Source of the DNA: Ruegeria arenilitoris
Lineage (GTDB): Bacteria; Pseudomonadota; Alphaproteobacteria; Rhodobacterales; Rhodobacteraceae
DNA length: 64,000 bases
Assembly: GCF_013032855.1 (NCBI RefSeq)
Contig: NZ_WQDA01000005.1
Location: 248,001-312,000 of the forward strand
Direction: 5' to 3'
Positions 9,787-18,298 of this stretch are shown here, piece by piece. A program made the translations under genes and the position numbers. Below the pieces are notes generated by a model. It saw only the letters and a list, made by a program, of their open reading frames with translations, searched no databases and had not been told where the DNA came from. Every line of letters starts with the position of its first letter. Positions within the stretch are counted from its first letter, which is position 1.

Positions 9787-10566
9787 ATGGTCCAACTGAC
9801 CCTCCCTACGAATTCCCGGATTACGACGGGCAAGACCTGGCCGAAGCCGGAAGGCGCGAGCAACGTGCGTAAGTTCCAGATCTACCGCTGGAATCCCGAT
9901 GACGGGCAGAATCCTCGGGTCGACACCTATTTCGTCGACATGGACGATTGCGGGCCGATGGTTCTGGATGCGCTGATCTACATCAAGAACAAGGTCGACC
10001 CGACCCTGACCTTCCGTCGGTCGTGCCGCGAGGGGATCTGCGGCTCGTGCGCGATGAACATCGACGGGATCAACACGTTGGCCTGCATCTACGGCATGGA
10101 CGAGATCAAGGGCGACGTGAAGATCTACCCACTGCCGCACATGCCGGTGGTCAAGGACCTGATCCCGGATCTGACCCATTTCTATGCGCAGCACGCTTCG
10201 ATCATGCCGTGGCTGGAAACTAAGACCAACCGCCCTGCAAAGGAATGGAAGCAGTCGATCGAAGACCGGAAAAAACTGGATGGTCTGTACGAATGCGTCA
10301 TGTGCGCCAGCTGCTCGACCTCGTGCCCCAGCTATTGGTGGAATGGCGACCGTTACCTTGGCCCCGCTGCGCTGCTGCACGCCTATCGCTGGATCATCGA
10401 CAGCCGCGACGAGGCCACCGGCGAGCGTCTGGATCAGCTTGAAGATCCGTTCAAGCTGTATCGGTGCCATACGATCATGAACTGTGCAAAGACCTGCCCC
10501 AAGGGTCTGAACCCGGCCAAGGCGATTGCCGAGATCAAGAAGATGATGGTCGAACGCGCAGTTTGA
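9787..10566 (+). CDS. sdhB: succinate dehydrogenase iron-sulfur subunit
   Basis: A 259-residue electron-transfer subunit with the three iron-sulfur clusters. The 2Fe-2S ligands are in [15 protein letters not shown] (about 77-91) plus the downstream LAC. The 4Fe-4S and 3Fe-4S ligands are in [17 protein letters not shown] (about 169-185) and [17 protein letters not shown] (about 226-242). The last gene of the complex II operon, with an AGGAGAGG ribosome site. Followed by two stable hairpins and a small ORF rather than a canonical U-tract terminator. Confidence 0.98.
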   Translation: MVQLTLPTNSRITTGKTWPKPEGASNVRKFQIYRWNPDDGQNPRVDTYFVDMDDCGPMVLDALIYIKNKVDPTLTFRRSCREGICGSCAMNIDGINTLACIYGMDEIKGDVKIYPLPHMPVVKDLIPDLTHFYAQHASIMPWLETKTNRPAKEWKQSIEDRKKLDGLYECVMCASCSTSCPSYWWNGDRYLGPAALLHAYRWIIDSRDEATGERLDQLEDPFKLYRCHTIMNCAKTCPKGLNPAKAIAEIKKMMVERAV

Positions 10567-10584
10567 CCGATGACGACCAACGCG

Positions 10585-10639
10585 CTTGCCGCGTTGCGGC
10601 AAGTGCATGGCCCACATGCGAAATCATTGGATGTGGGCC
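10585..10639 (+). other. two consecutive hairpins after sdhB
   Basis: CTTGCCGC-GTT-GCGGCAAG (10585-10603, 8-bp perfect stem) and GGCCCACAT ... ATGTGGGCC (arms 10609-10617 and 10631-10639). Neither is followed by a U tract. Their position just after sdhB suggests 3'-end protection of the sdh mRNA or a rho-dependent end. Confidence 0.5.
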
Positions 10640-10702
10640 GCCCCGGCCAAGACTATGTTCGGTATCGGGGAGGAGTGACGGATTGGAAACAGGATCACTC
10701 CG

Positions 10703-10843
10703 ATGAAGAACGAATCCAAAAAAACAAACGCAGCCAAAGCCTTGGAATATCTTGAACAAGCCTGGGCCTACTACGAGCCTGAGCCGGTAAAGCCTGCAAA
10801 AGATGCAGAGCCGGAGCTGTTTGAATACGCCAACGCGGCCTGA
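10703..10843 (+). CDS. 46-residue small protein after sdhB
   Basis: An ORF of 46 residues starting MKNESKKTNAAKALEYLEQ with an acidic, aromatic C-terminal half (AWAYYEPEPV). It would be hydrophilic, with one predicted helix at about 8-24. AGGA lies eight bases before the ATG. A GGAGTGA/TCACTCC inverted repeat (10672-10678 with 10695-10701) ends just before the start codon, placing that ribosome site in the hairpin loop edge. No known function. The regular amphipathic helix and ribosome site support a real gene, but no homology could be tested. Confidence 0.5.
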   Translation: MKNESKKTNAAKALEYLEQAWAYYEPEPVKPAKDAEPELFEYANAA

Positions 10844-10894
10844 GTTTACCAAGCCAAGTCTTGAGTCCCGGCGCATATTGCGCGAAGCAGGGGA

Positions 10895-11080
10895 ATGCCT
10901 GTTCTTCTGCTTCTGCTCGGCGCCGGCGTGTTCGCCTATTTCGTCTGGCGGTCACGCACGTCTTCTTTGACCCGGGACTGCCGGTGGCGGCAGCACAGGC
11001 AAGCCGGCACGTGGAGTTGTGCGTATTGCGGGGCGGTTTCCGCCTCCGAGACGCAGCCCACGCGGTGCGAACGGAAATAA
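10895..11080 (+). CDS. small membrane-anchored zinc-ribbon-like protein
   Basis: A 61-residue protein: one N-terminal hydrophobic helix (PVLLLLLGAGVFAYFVW, residues 2-18), a basic turn, then a cysteine-rich tail with DCRWRQHRQ, SCAYCGA and PTRC, which would supply four cysteines in a CxxC zinc-ribbon-like pattern. GAAGCAGGGGA precedes the ATG. Similar tiny membrane-anchored proteins with TRDCRWR-like and CxxCG motifs are common in Rhodobacteraceae, to my recollection. Function unknown. It lies between the small ORF after sdhB and the DUF1989 gene on the same strand. Confidence 0.6.
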   Translation: MPVLLLLLGAGVFAYFVWRSRTSSLTRDCRWRQHRQAGTWSCAYCGAVSASETQPTRCERK

Positions 11081-11159
11081 GCCTTATTGCCTGAAGGAAA
11101 CGGGGTTTTCCCAAAGGTCATTCTGGGTCAATCTGCGCAAAACAGCGGAAAGATGCAGA

Positions 11160-12005
11160 ATGCCAAATCCTCCTTCGGATGCCGCCGCCCGCCGCGGGAT
11201 CGCTCCGGTCATTTGCTACCCAAATGACACCCTGCCCAGCGTTGACCTTGACCTGCTGCTGGACGCCCGAAAGAGCGCGCGAAAGACAGCCGAAGTTCTG
11301 GTGCCGCCACGTGATGCACGCTGCTTTGAGGTGCCGGCCGGACACTTCTTTCGGATCACCTCGATCGAAGGCCCGCAGGTCGGCGACCTGAACCTGTGGA
11401 ACCTGCACGATCTGAACGAACGTTTCTATTCGGGCAAGACGCGTGCACTGCATGGCACCCATGTCACGACCGGCGAGCGGCTATGGTCAAGCTTTCCTTT
11501 TCTGCGCCCGATGGCCACAATCGTTACGGACACCTTGGATTGGTACGGAATCGATCAATTCGGCGGATCGGTGCATGACGTGATCGGAACGCGTTGCGAT
11601 CCATATACCGGAAACCTGCTGTCGGGCACTCAGTACCATCATTGCTGCCACTCCAACCTGACCCGGGCGCTGGCTGACCATACTGGTCTGGAAATACCGG
11701 TATCCGAGCGTTTGGTGCACGACGTGTTGAACGTATTCATGTGCACCGGCTTTACCCGCGATACGGGGCAGTATTTCATGAAGGCTTCACCGGTTCGACC
11801 GGGTGACCACTTGGAGTTCTTCGCGGAAATCGACCTTCTGGGAGACCTCAGCGCCTGTCCGGGTGGGGATTGCTCGTCCGAGCACTCGTCGGATACCGCC
11901 GCCTGTCACCCGCTGTTGGTCGAGGTTTTCGCACCTGCCGAAGGCACGCTGAGCGGATGGCAAAGTCCAGCGCCCAATGGCTATGACCGTACGCATGGGC
12001 GCTGA
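11160..12005 (+). CDS. DUF1989 / urea carboxylase-associated family protein
   Basis: A 281-residue cytoplasmic protein of the DUF1989 (urea amidolyase-associated) family. Visible motifs are CFEVPAGHFFRI, GDLNLWNLHDLNERF, RPMATIVTDTLDW and a cysteine/histidine-rich segment TRCDPYTG...HHCCHSNL, then DVLNVFMCTGF and a late CPGGDCSS. Some DUF1989 members sit beside urea carboxylase or guanidine-use genes. None of these is nearby, so this is an orphan and its substrate is unknown. The ATG at 11160 is the first sensible start; upstream in-frame sequence overlaps the preceding small gene and looks non-coding. Confidence 0.8.
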   Translation: MPNPPSDAAARRGIAPVICYPNDTLPSVDLDLLLDARKSARKTAEVLVPPRDARCFEVPAGHFFRITSIEGPQVGDLNLWNLHDLNERFYSGKTRALHGTHVTTGERLWSSFPFLRPMATIVTDTLDWYGIDQFGGSVHDVIGTRCDPYTGNLLSGTQYHHCCHSNLTRALADHTGLEIPVSERLVHDVLNVFMCTGFTRDTGQYFMKASPVRPGDHLEFFAEIDLLGDLSACPGGDCSSEHSSDTAACHPLLVEVFAPAEGTLSGWQSPAPNGYDRTHGR

Positions 12006-12034
12006 GGCCCGGGGGTGACCCGGGCCGGTTTGTG

Positions 12035-12745
12035 TCAGGCGTTCGGGAAGGCGGCCTGCAGCGCAATTTCCACCATGTCACCAAAGCTGCTCTGGCGCTC
12101 GGACGAGGGCAGAGCCTCGCCGGTCAGAAGGTGATCGGACACGGTCAGAACCGCCAAGGCCCGGCATTTGTGCCGCGCGGCTAGGATGTACAGCTCGGCT
12201 GCCTCCATCTCGACACCCAGGATTCCGTGACGCACCATCTGTTCGTTCAGGTCGGGGCGTTCGTCATAGAACACGTCAGACGAATAGATGCCGCCGATAT
12301 GAGTTGCCGTGCCCTTGGCCTCGGCTGCCTTGGCGGCGGCCTGCAGCAGGCCCCAATCTGCACAAGGCGCAAAGTTGAGCTCTTTCATGATGCCCCGAGA
12401 CGGGGTGCTGAGTGTCGTTGACGTCATGGCCAGGATAACATCCCGGACCTTCACGTTTTCCTGCATGCCGCCGCAAGACCCGATGCGGATCAGGGTTTTT
12501 GCACCGTAGTCCCGGATCAGTTCATTTACGTAAATGGACAGCGACGGCATTCCCATTCCGCTGCCCTGAATGGTGACCGGGTTTCCTTTCCATTCGCCGG
12601 TGAAACCCAGCATCCCGCGGACATCGTTGATTTGCCGCACATTGCTCAGAAAAGTTTCGGCGGCCCATTTCGCACGATACGGATCACCCGGCAAAAGCAC
12701 GGTCTCGGCGATTTCGCCTTTTTCGGCGCCAATGTGAATTGTCAT
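12035..12745 (-). CDS. deoD: purine-nucleoside phosphorylase, DeoD type
   Basis: A 236-residue enzyme cleaving purine (deoxy)nucleosides with phosphate to base plus (deoxy)ribose-1-phosphate. Family marks: N-terminal [21 protein letters not shown] with the phosphate-binding region, RIGSCGGMQ, substrate-binding [10 protein letters not shown] and [10 protein letters not shown] with the catalytic aspartate. Length equals hexameric bacterial DeoD (235-239). The start at ATG 12745 is the conserved one; the longer frame would run into the H-NS-like gene. It lies 17 bases after that gene. A BMP-type (nucleoside) ABC transporter is encoded 12 kb away, a possible metabolic partner. Confidence 0.95.
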   Translation of the reverse strand: MTIHIGAEKGEIAETVLLPGDPYRAKWAAETFLSNVRQINDVRGMLGFTGEWKGNPVTIQGSGMGMPSLSIYVNELIRDYGAKTLIRIGSCGGMQENVKVRDVILAMTSTTLSTPSRGIMKELNFAPCADWGLLQAAAKAAEAKGTATHIGGIYSSDVFYDERPDLNEQMVRHGILGVEMEAAELYILAARHKCRALAVLTVSDHLLTGEALPSSERQSSFGDMVEIALQAAFPNA

Positions 12746-12762
12746 TTTGATACTTTTCCCGT

Positions 12763-13080
12763 TCAGATTTCCAGATCGGAAATATCTGCCCCGGCTTTCA
12801 GCGCTTCGTGGACCCATTTCGGTTTTCGCCCACGCCCCGTCCAGGTTTGCGCCGGATCGGCCGGATTGCGATATTTCGCTTTGGCTTTCGATCCCTTGCC
12901 GGACCGCGTGGGCTGAGACGCCAAGTCGGACAAGGAAAACCCGTAAGCGGCAGCTGCTTTTTCAGCGGCCATCAATGCTTCCTGACGCTCTCTGGCCTCA
13001 GCGTTTTCCAGCGCCTTGTCGACCTGATCCCGCATTTCAAGCAATTCCTTACGCGACAGCTTGTCCAGATTTATGCCCAT
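12763..13080 (-). CDS. H-NS/HvrA-like nucleoid-associated protein
   Basis: A 105-residue H-NS-family DNA-binding protein. The N-terminal half (about 5-45) is a charged coiled-coil oligomerisation region ([21 protein letters not shown]). A lysine-rich linker leads to the C-terminal AT-hook-like domain [20 protein letters not shown], the standard H-NS signature with the RGRKP minor-groove loop. In Rhodobacter the homologue HvrA regulates photosynthesis and nitrogen genes. A good ribosome site (GGAGAA) precedes the ATG. Possibly cotranscribed with deoD, which begins 17 bases later. Confidence 0.92.
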   Translation of the reverse strand: MGINLDKLSRKELLEMRDQVDKALENAEARERQEALMAAEKAAAAYGFSLSDLASQPTRSGKGSKAKAKYRNPADPAQTWTGRGRKPKWVHEALKAGADISDLEI

Positions 13081-13194
13081 TGTCGTTCTCCGTACCCACC
13101 TGATTCATTTTTTACTCATCAAGCAACGTTACGGAGAATCTCAATCAATGGCCATTCTTTAGACGGAATGGGCAATAGAATTAATTCTGGGCGA

Positions 13195-15162
13195 TTATTC
13201 CGCGGCCAGCGTTTTTGGATCGGCCAGCAAAACGATATCCCCCATTATGGCATTCAGCTCGAAATTCTTGGGCGTATAGACCTTGGCAACACCCATTGAT
13301 CTGAGACGATCCGCGTCTTCGTCGGGAATGATGCCTCCGACGACAACGGGAATATCACCCAAGCCAGCTTCGCGCAGGAGGGTCATGACGTCCTGTACCA
13401 ACGGCAGGTGGCTACCGGACAGGATCGACAGGCCGATCACATGAGCTTGCTGCTCGATGGCCGACTTCACGATTTCCTCGGGGGTTAGGCGGATGCCGTC
13501 ATAAGTAATGTCCATGCCGCAGTCGCGGGCGCGGAACGCGATCTGTTCGGCGCCGTTGGAATGGCCGTCCAGCCCCGGCTTGCCGACCAGGAATTTCAGA
13601 CGACGCCCCAGGCGGTCGCTGACCGCATCCACCGCCGCGCGCAGATCGTCCAGACCCTCGGTCTTGTTCGAGACCGACCCCGAAACGCCCGTCGGACCGC
13701 GATAGGTGCCAAAGACGCGGCGCATCTCTTCTGCCCATTCGCCGGTGGTGACACCGGCCTTGGCCGCGGCGATCGACGGCTCCATGATGTTGGCGCCCGA
13801 TTGCGCGGCGGCGCGCAGATCGGCCAGAGCCGCGGCCACGGCGGCCTCGTCGCGGGCGGCACGCCAGTCGTTCAGGCGCGCGATCTGTTCCTGTTCGACC
13901 GCCGGATCGACGACCATGATCCCGCCATCCTCGGTCTGCAGGGGCGAGGGTTCGCCCTCGGTCCAGCGGTTCACGCCGACGACGATGGTTTCATTGCGCT
14001 CGATCCGGTTGAGACGCTCGGCGTTGGAATCCACCAGCCGCGATTTCATGTAGTCGATCGCCGCAACCGCACCACCCATCGAGTCCAGATTGGCCAGTTC
14101 GGCCCGGGCGCCCTGCTTCAGTTCCTCGACCTTGGCGTCGACCACCGGGTTGCCATCGAACAGGTCGTCGTATTCCAGCAGGTCGGTCTCATAAGCCAGG
14201 ATCTGCTGCATCCGCATCGACCATTGCTGGTCCCAGGGGCGCGGCAGGCCCAAGGCCTCATTCCACGCTGGCAGTTGCACCGCCCGGGCGCGCGCCTTTT
14301 TCGACAGGGTCACGGCCAGCATTTCGATCAGGATGCGATAGACGTTGTTCTCGGGCTGCTGCTCGGTCAGGCCCAGAGAGTTGACCTGAACACCATAGCG
14401 GAATCGGCGGAACTTGGGGTTTTCCACGCCATAGCGCTGTTGCAGGATTTCATCCCAAAGATCGACGAAAGCCCGCATTTTGCACATTTCGGTGACAAAT
14501 CGGATTCCCGCATTCACGAAAAACGAGATACGGCCGCACAGCGCCGGAAAATCTTCGGCCGGAACGCGGGGGCGCAGCTCGTCCAGCACGGCGATGGCGG
14601 TGGCCAGCGCATAGGCCAGCTCCTGCTCGGGCGTCGCGCCGGCCTCTTGCAGGTGGTAGGAACACACGTTCATCGGGTTCCATTTCGGTACGTTCGAATA
14701 ACAGTACTCGGCCACGTCCGCGATCATCTTCAGAGAAGGTTTGGGGGGGCAGACATAAGTGCCTCGGCTCAGGTATTCCTTGATCAGGTCGTTCTGCACC
14801 GTGCCCTGCAGCTTGGACACATCGGCGCCCTGTTCCTCGGCCACCGCGATATACAGCGCCAGCAGCCAGGGGGCCGTGGCGTTGATCGTCATCGAGGTGT
14901 TCATCTGCTCCAGCGGGATCTGGTCGAACAGCACCCGCATGTCGCCCAGGTGGCAGACGGGCACCCCGACCTTGCCGACCTCGCCCCGGGCCAGGGTGTG
15001 ATCGCTGTCATATCCGGTTTGCGTCGGCAGATCGAAAGCCACCGACAGACCGGTCTGGCCTTTGGCCAGGTTGGATCTGTAAAGCGCGTTCGAGGCTTTG
15101 GCCGTGGAATGACCGGCATAGGTTCGGATGAGCCAGGGGCGGTCTTTCTGCGTCTGCGTCAT
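13195..15162 (-). CDS. ecm: ethylmalonyl-CoA mutase (MeaA-like)
   Basis: A 655-residue coenzyme-B12-dependent mutase converting ethylmalonyl-CoA to methylsuccinyl-CoA, a defining enzyme of the ethylmalonyl-CoA pathway. N-terminal TIM barrel with RTYAGHSTAKASNALYR, SVAFDLPTQTGYDSDH and TSMTINATAPW motifs. C-terminal B12-binding domain (about 515-650) with KPGLDGHSNGAEQIA carrying the DxHxxG cobalamin histidine, LSILSGSH, and VVVGGIIPDED. The sequence fits Ecm/MeaA rather than methylmalonyl-CoA mutase, since both domains are in one roughly 650-residue chain with the CPPKPSLKMIADV segment. ccr, the preceding pathway enzyme, lies 1.6 kb away. Confidence 0.96.
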   Translation of the reverse strand: MTQTQKDRPWLIRTYAGHSTAKASNALYRSNLAKGQTGLSVAFDLPTQTGYDSDHTLARGEVGKVGVPVCHLGDMRVLFDQIPLEQMNTSMTINATAPWLLALYIAVAEEQGADVSKLQGTVQNDLIKEYLSRGTYVCPPKPSLKMIADVAEYCYSNVPKWNPMNVCSYHLQEAGATPEQELAYALATAIAVLDELRPRVPAEDFPALCGRISFFVNAGIRFVTEMCKMRAFVDLWDEILQQRYGVENPKFRRFRYGVQVNSLGLTEQQPENNVYRILIEMLAVTLSKKARARAVQLPAWNEALGLPRPWDQQWSMRMQQILAYETDLLEYDDLFDGNPVVDAKVEELKQGARAELANLDSMGGAVAAIDYMKSRLVDSNAERLNRIERNETIVVGVNRWTEGEPSPLQTEDGGIMVVDPAVEQEQIARLNDWRAARDEAAVAAALADLRAAAQSGANIMEPSIAAAKAGVTTGEWAEEMRRVFGTYRGPTGVSGSVSNKTEGLDDLRAAVDAVSDRLGRRLKFLVGKPGLDGHSNGAEQIAFRARDCGMDITYDGIRLTPEEIVKSAIEQQAHVIGLSILSGSHLPLVQDVMTLLREAGLGDIPVVVGGIIPDEDADRLRSMGVAKVYTPKNFELNAIMGDIVLLADPKTLAAE

Positions 15163-15209
15163 GGTCAGAGCCTCATGCGTCGATGGGTAACAATATTTCT
15201 CTCATGGGT

Positions 15210-15238
15210 TCTAAAGCGCAATTTTTAGCACATGTCAA
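15210..15238 (-). promoter_or_regulatory. candidate sigma-70 promoter of ecm
   Basis: Reading leftward, a perfect TTGACA (15233-15238) is followed after 17 bases by TTTAGA (15210-15215). This puts a start site about 40 bases before the ecm ATG. The -10 box is weak. The site lies in the 146-base gap between ecm and the divergent acyltransferase if the latter starts at 15309. Confidence 0.45.
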
Positions 15239-15308
15239 TTCGCTGCGTTGCGGCATGTACGGCGTGCTGCCGATTGTGACAGCGGCGGTTTGGTGGCACT
15301 GTGCGGGC

Positions 15309-16694
15309 ATGACGCAGACCGTTGAGTTACCGATTTGGCTGTTTGTTCTGATCGTGGTGTTTGCCGCGGTCACCTTCGCCTCGCATTTCCTGTTCCCGTC
15401 GGTGCGCTGGTTCTTTCGCCGCCGGCTTGAACGGGCTGTTGAACGGTTGAACCAGCGCCTGCAACGGCCGATCCAGCCGTTCAAACTGGCCGAGCGTCAT
15501 GACATGATCCAACGCCTGATCTATGACCCCCAGGTTGGTCAGGCTGTTCAGCACCACGCCGAAGAGCATGGCATCCCAGAAGCGGTCGCGTTCGAGCAGG
15601 CCCGGCGCTACGCCCGGGAAATCGTCCCGTCGTTTTCGGCCTTCATGTATTTCAGCTTTGCCATTCGGTTGGCTCGATGGTTGAGCAACGCGTTCTACAA
15701 TGTCCGCCTCAGCAACGAGGACGAGGCCGCATTGAAGGAGATCGATCCCAAAGCAACCGTGGTCTTTGTGATGAATCACCGGAGCAACATGGATTATGTT
15801 CTTGTGACCTATTTGGCCGCGCAACAGTCGGCGCTGTCCTATGCGGTGGGCGAGTGGGCGCGGGTCTGGCCGCTCAGCCGGTTGATCCGCGCAATGGGGG
15901 CCTATTTCATCCGGCGCAAGTCCGGCAGCGAACTCTACCGGCAGGTTCTGGCCAGCTATGTGCGCCTGGCCACCAATGCCGGTGTGACTCAGGCGATGTT
16001 CCCCGAGGGCGGTCTGAGCCTCACCGGGTCTTTGGGACGACCCAAACTGGGACTGCTGAAATACATCATCGACGGCACCAGTCCCGATGGTCGCGACGTC
16101 GTGTTCGTACCGGTTGCGCTGAACTATGACCGGGTGCTGGAGGATACGATTCTGACCGCCGCCGCCTTGGGCAGCGAACGGCGGTTCCGCGCGCGGATCG
16201 GCGTGATCACAAGGTGGAGCCTGAAACAGATATGGCGCCGTATCATCGGGCGTTACAAACGGTTCGGTCTTGCCTCGGTCCGATACGGCCTGCCCATTTC
16301 GCTGCAGGAGTTTCGCGAACAAGCTGGCCCGGACCTGATGACGGATCTGGCTCGAGAGCTGATGCGCCGGATTGGCCAGGCGATTCCTTTGGTCCCAGCG
16401 CCCGCCGCGTGCTGGCTCGTTCGCGAAAACGGCACCATCTCCGAGTCTGACGTTCAGTCACGGATCGTCGAGCTGATGCGGCGCGAGGGCGCCACGGACG
16501 AAGACCTGAAGGCCATCCCGCCAGCGATCGAACAACTGGTCGAACGGCGAATACTGAGCAGAAACAACGGTATGCTGTCGCCATCGGTCGAGCGGCTGGA
16601 TCTGATGAAGTATTATGCGGCCTCAGCGCCCATCAGCGAAGACCCGGATGGTTCTGCGGGTGCAAAGGAAATTTCTGCGGCCGCTGGGTCATAA
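15309..16694 (+). CDS. glycerol-3-phosphate / 1-acyl-G3P acyltransferase (PlsB-like)
   Basis: A 461-residue membrane-associated acyltransferase of the PlsB/PlsC superfamily. One N-terminal hydrophobic segment (PIWLFVLIVVFAAVTFASHF), then the acyltransferase domain with the HX4D motif in MNHRSNMDYV, the glycerol-phosphate block GAYFIRRKSG, and FPEGGLSLTG. The C-terminal third (about 330-460) is a helical region. It probably transfers acyl groups to glycerol-3-phosphate or lyso-phosphatidate in phospholipid synthesis. Start choice: MTQTVELPIW at 15309 fits what I recall of relatives and leaves room for the ecm promoter; the frame stays open to 15183. Confidence 0.8.
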   Translation: MTQTVELPIWLFVLIVVFAAVTFASHFLFPSVRWFFRRRLERAVERLNQRLQRPIQPFKLAERHDMIQRLIYDPQVGQAVQHHAEEHGIPEAVAFEQARRYAREIVPSFSAFMYFSFAIRLARWLSNAFYNVRLSNEDEAALKEIDPKATVVFVMNHRSNMDYVLVTYLAAQQSALSYAVGEWARVWPLSRLIRAMGAYFIRRKSGSELYRQVLASYVRLATNAGVTQAMFPEGGLSLTGSLGRPKLGLLKYIIDGTSPDGRDVVFVPVALNYDRVLEDTILTAAALGSERRFRARIGVITRWSLKQIWRRIIGRYKRFGLASVRYGLPISLQEFREQAGPDLMTDLARELMRRIGQAIPLVPAPAACWLVRENGTISESDVQSRIVELMRREGATDEDLKAIPPAIEQLVERRILSRNNGMLSPSVERLDLMKYYAASAPISEDPDGSAGAKEISAAAGS

Positions 16695-16806
16695 AATTTC
16701 AATAATGATCCAAAATGGGTTGCAAAATTACTCATTGACCAATATTCCAGCCTATGAAGCGCGCGATTCTGCGTCGCGGCGAACATGTTTGACAGAGGAG
16801 GCCACA

Positions 16807-18093
16807 ATGGCTTTGGACACCGACGGCGGCATCGCGTCCTACGAGGCACCGGAAAAAGACCTCTATGAGATGGGTGAAATCCCTCCGATGGGATATGTGC
16901 CTAAGAAGATGTATGCATGGGCCATCCGCAAGGAGCGCCACGGCGAGCCCGACACTGCGATGCAGTTGGAAGTGGTCGATGTTCCCAAGCTGGACAGCCA
17001 CGAAGTTCTGGTTCTGGTGATGGCGGCGGGCGTCAACTACAACGGTGTGTGGGCTTCGCTCGGCAAGCCGATCAGCCCCTTTGATGGTCACCAGGCCCCG
17101 TATCACATTGCCGGATCTGATGCGTCGGGCATCGTCTGGGCGGTGGGCGACAAGGTGAAACGCTGGAAGGTCGGCGACGAGGTCGTGATCCACTGCAACC
17201 AGGACGACGGCGACGACGAAGAGTGCAACGGCGGTGACCCGATGTATTCACCCAGCCAGCGCATCTGGGGCTATGAAACGCCCGATGGGTCATTTGCGCA
17301 ATTCACCAACGTGCAGGCACAGCAGCTGATGCCGCGCCCCAAGCATCTGACCTGGGAAGAAAGCGCCTGCTACACACTGACTCTGGCCACCGCCTATCGG
17401 ATGCTGTTCGGACACGAGCCGCATGATCTGAAGCCGGGCCAGAACGTTCTGGTCTGGGGCGCGTCGGGGGGTCTGGGCTCCTATGCGATCCAGCTGATCA
17501 ATACAGCCGGAGCCAACGCGATCGGCGTGATCTCGGACGAAAGCAAGCGCGACTTCGTCATGGGGTTGGGCGCCAAGGGCGTCATCAACCGCAAGGACTT
17601 CAACTGCTGGGGCCAGTTGCCCACGGTCAACACGCCTGAATATGCCGAGTGGTTCAAGGAAGCCCGCAAGTTCGGTAAGGCGATCTGGGACATCACGGGC
17701 AAGGGCGTGAACGTCGACATGGTGTTCGAACACCCCGGCGAGAGCACCTTCCCGGTCTCGACCTTTGTCGTCAAAAAAGGCGGCATGGTCGTGATCTGCG
17801 CCGGGACCACCGGCTACAACCTGACCTTTGATGTTCGGTACATGTGGATGCACCAGAAGCGTCTGCAGGGTTCGCATTTCGCGCATCTCAAGCAGGCGTC
17901 CGCTGCAAACCGGCTGATGCTGGAGCGGCGTCTCGATCCCTGCATGTCCGAAGTGTTCACTTGGAAAGAACTGCCCGAGGCGCACATGAAAATGATGCGG
18001 AACGAGCACAAGCCGGGCAACATGTCTGTCTTGGTTCAGGCCCCGCGTACGGGCATGCGGACCTTGGAAGAGGTTCTGGACGCCCGCGGTTGA
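16807..18093 (+). CDS. ccr: crotonyl-CoA carboxylase/reductase
   Basis: A 428-residue zinc-less MDR-family reductase that reductively carboxylates crotonyl-CoA to ethylmalonyl-CoA with NADPH, the committed step of the ethylmalonyl-CoA pathway. Visible: LEVVDVPKLDSHEVLVLVMAAGVNYNG, PYHIAGSDASGIVWAVG, the large insertion ECNGGDPMYSPSQRIWGYET typical of Ccr, NADP-binding VWGASGGLGSYAIQL (about 218-232), and VFEHPGESTFPVS. The start follows a strong GAGGAGG site. It ends in its own terminator. The AT-rich 110-base upstream gap should hold its promoter, but no clean -35/-10 pair is evident. Confidence 0.97.
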   Translation: MALDTDGGIASYEAPEKDLYEMGEIPPMGYVPKKMYAWAIRKERHGEPDTAMQLEVVDVPKLDSHEVLVLVMAAGVNYNGVWASLGKPISPFDGHQAPYHIAGSDASGIVWAVGDKVKRWKVGDEVVIHCNQDDGDDEECNGGDPMYSPSQRIWGYETPDGSFAQFTNVQAQQLMPRPKHLTWEESACYTLTLATAYRMLFGHEPHDLKPGQNVLVWGASGGLGSYAIQLINTAGANAIGVISDESKRDFVMGLGAKGVINRKDFNCWGQLPTVNTPEYAEWFKEARKFGKAIWDITGKGVNVDMVFEHPGESTFPVSTFVVKKGGMVVICAGTTGYNLTFDVRYMWMHQKRLQGSHFAHLKQASAANRLMLERRLDPCMSEVFTWKELPEAHMKMMRNEHKPGNMSVLVQAPRTGMRTLEEVLDARG

Positions 18094-18114
18094 TCACCGC
18101 GCTTTGAAAGCAAG

Positions 18115-18150
18115 CGCCCGCGAATCGTCCAGACGGTTCGCGGGCGTTTT
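18115..18150 (+). terminator. rho-independent terminator of ccr
   Basis: Ten-base perfect arms CGCCCGCGAA (18115-18124) and TTCGCGGGCG (18137-18146) with a 12-base loop, followed directly by TTTT. It lies 22 bases after the ccr stop and separates it from the quorum-sensing genes. Confidence 0.9.
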
Positions 18151-18264
18151 GCGTTCAGAAGATGGGATATTGTTTTTCAATGCCATGCAAATTCGGGACC
18201 CGCTGTTTTTGGGGAGTAGAAAGCAGTGAATAGGCAAGAAAACAGCGTACATGTTATGGTTGTG

Positions 18265-18280
18265 TTAACCCTTCGTTAAC
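18265..18280 (+). promoter_or_regulatory. CtrA-like box before the luxR operon
   Basis: TTAA (18265-18268), seven bases, TTAAC (18276-18280): an exact match to the alphaproteobacterial CtrA consensus TTAA-N7-TTAAC, also readable as two GTTAAC palindromes. It lies 16-31 bases before the first ATG of the small ORF preceding luxR, where it could overlap the promoter. CtrA binding is inferred from the motif alone. Confidence 0.6.
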
Positions 18281-18298
18281 TGTTTCGGAGAGACCATG

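Noticed and set aside
13140..13194. possible terminator after ecm (CCATTC ... GAATGG)
   Set aside because: Only six paired bases, no U tract, and it overlaps the promoter region of the H-NS-like gene. Not convincing.
13561..15228. 555-codon open frame on the strand opposite ecm
   Set aside because: It lies almost wholly antisense to ecm, whose B12-binding motifs are unmistakable. Long antisense frames are expected in such GC-rich codon usage, and the translation shows no family motif.
18181..18264. classical lux box upstream of luxR
   Set aside because: No 20-bp CTG-N10-CAG type dyad was found. The only convincing dyads are the CtrA-like site and the luxI leader repeat.
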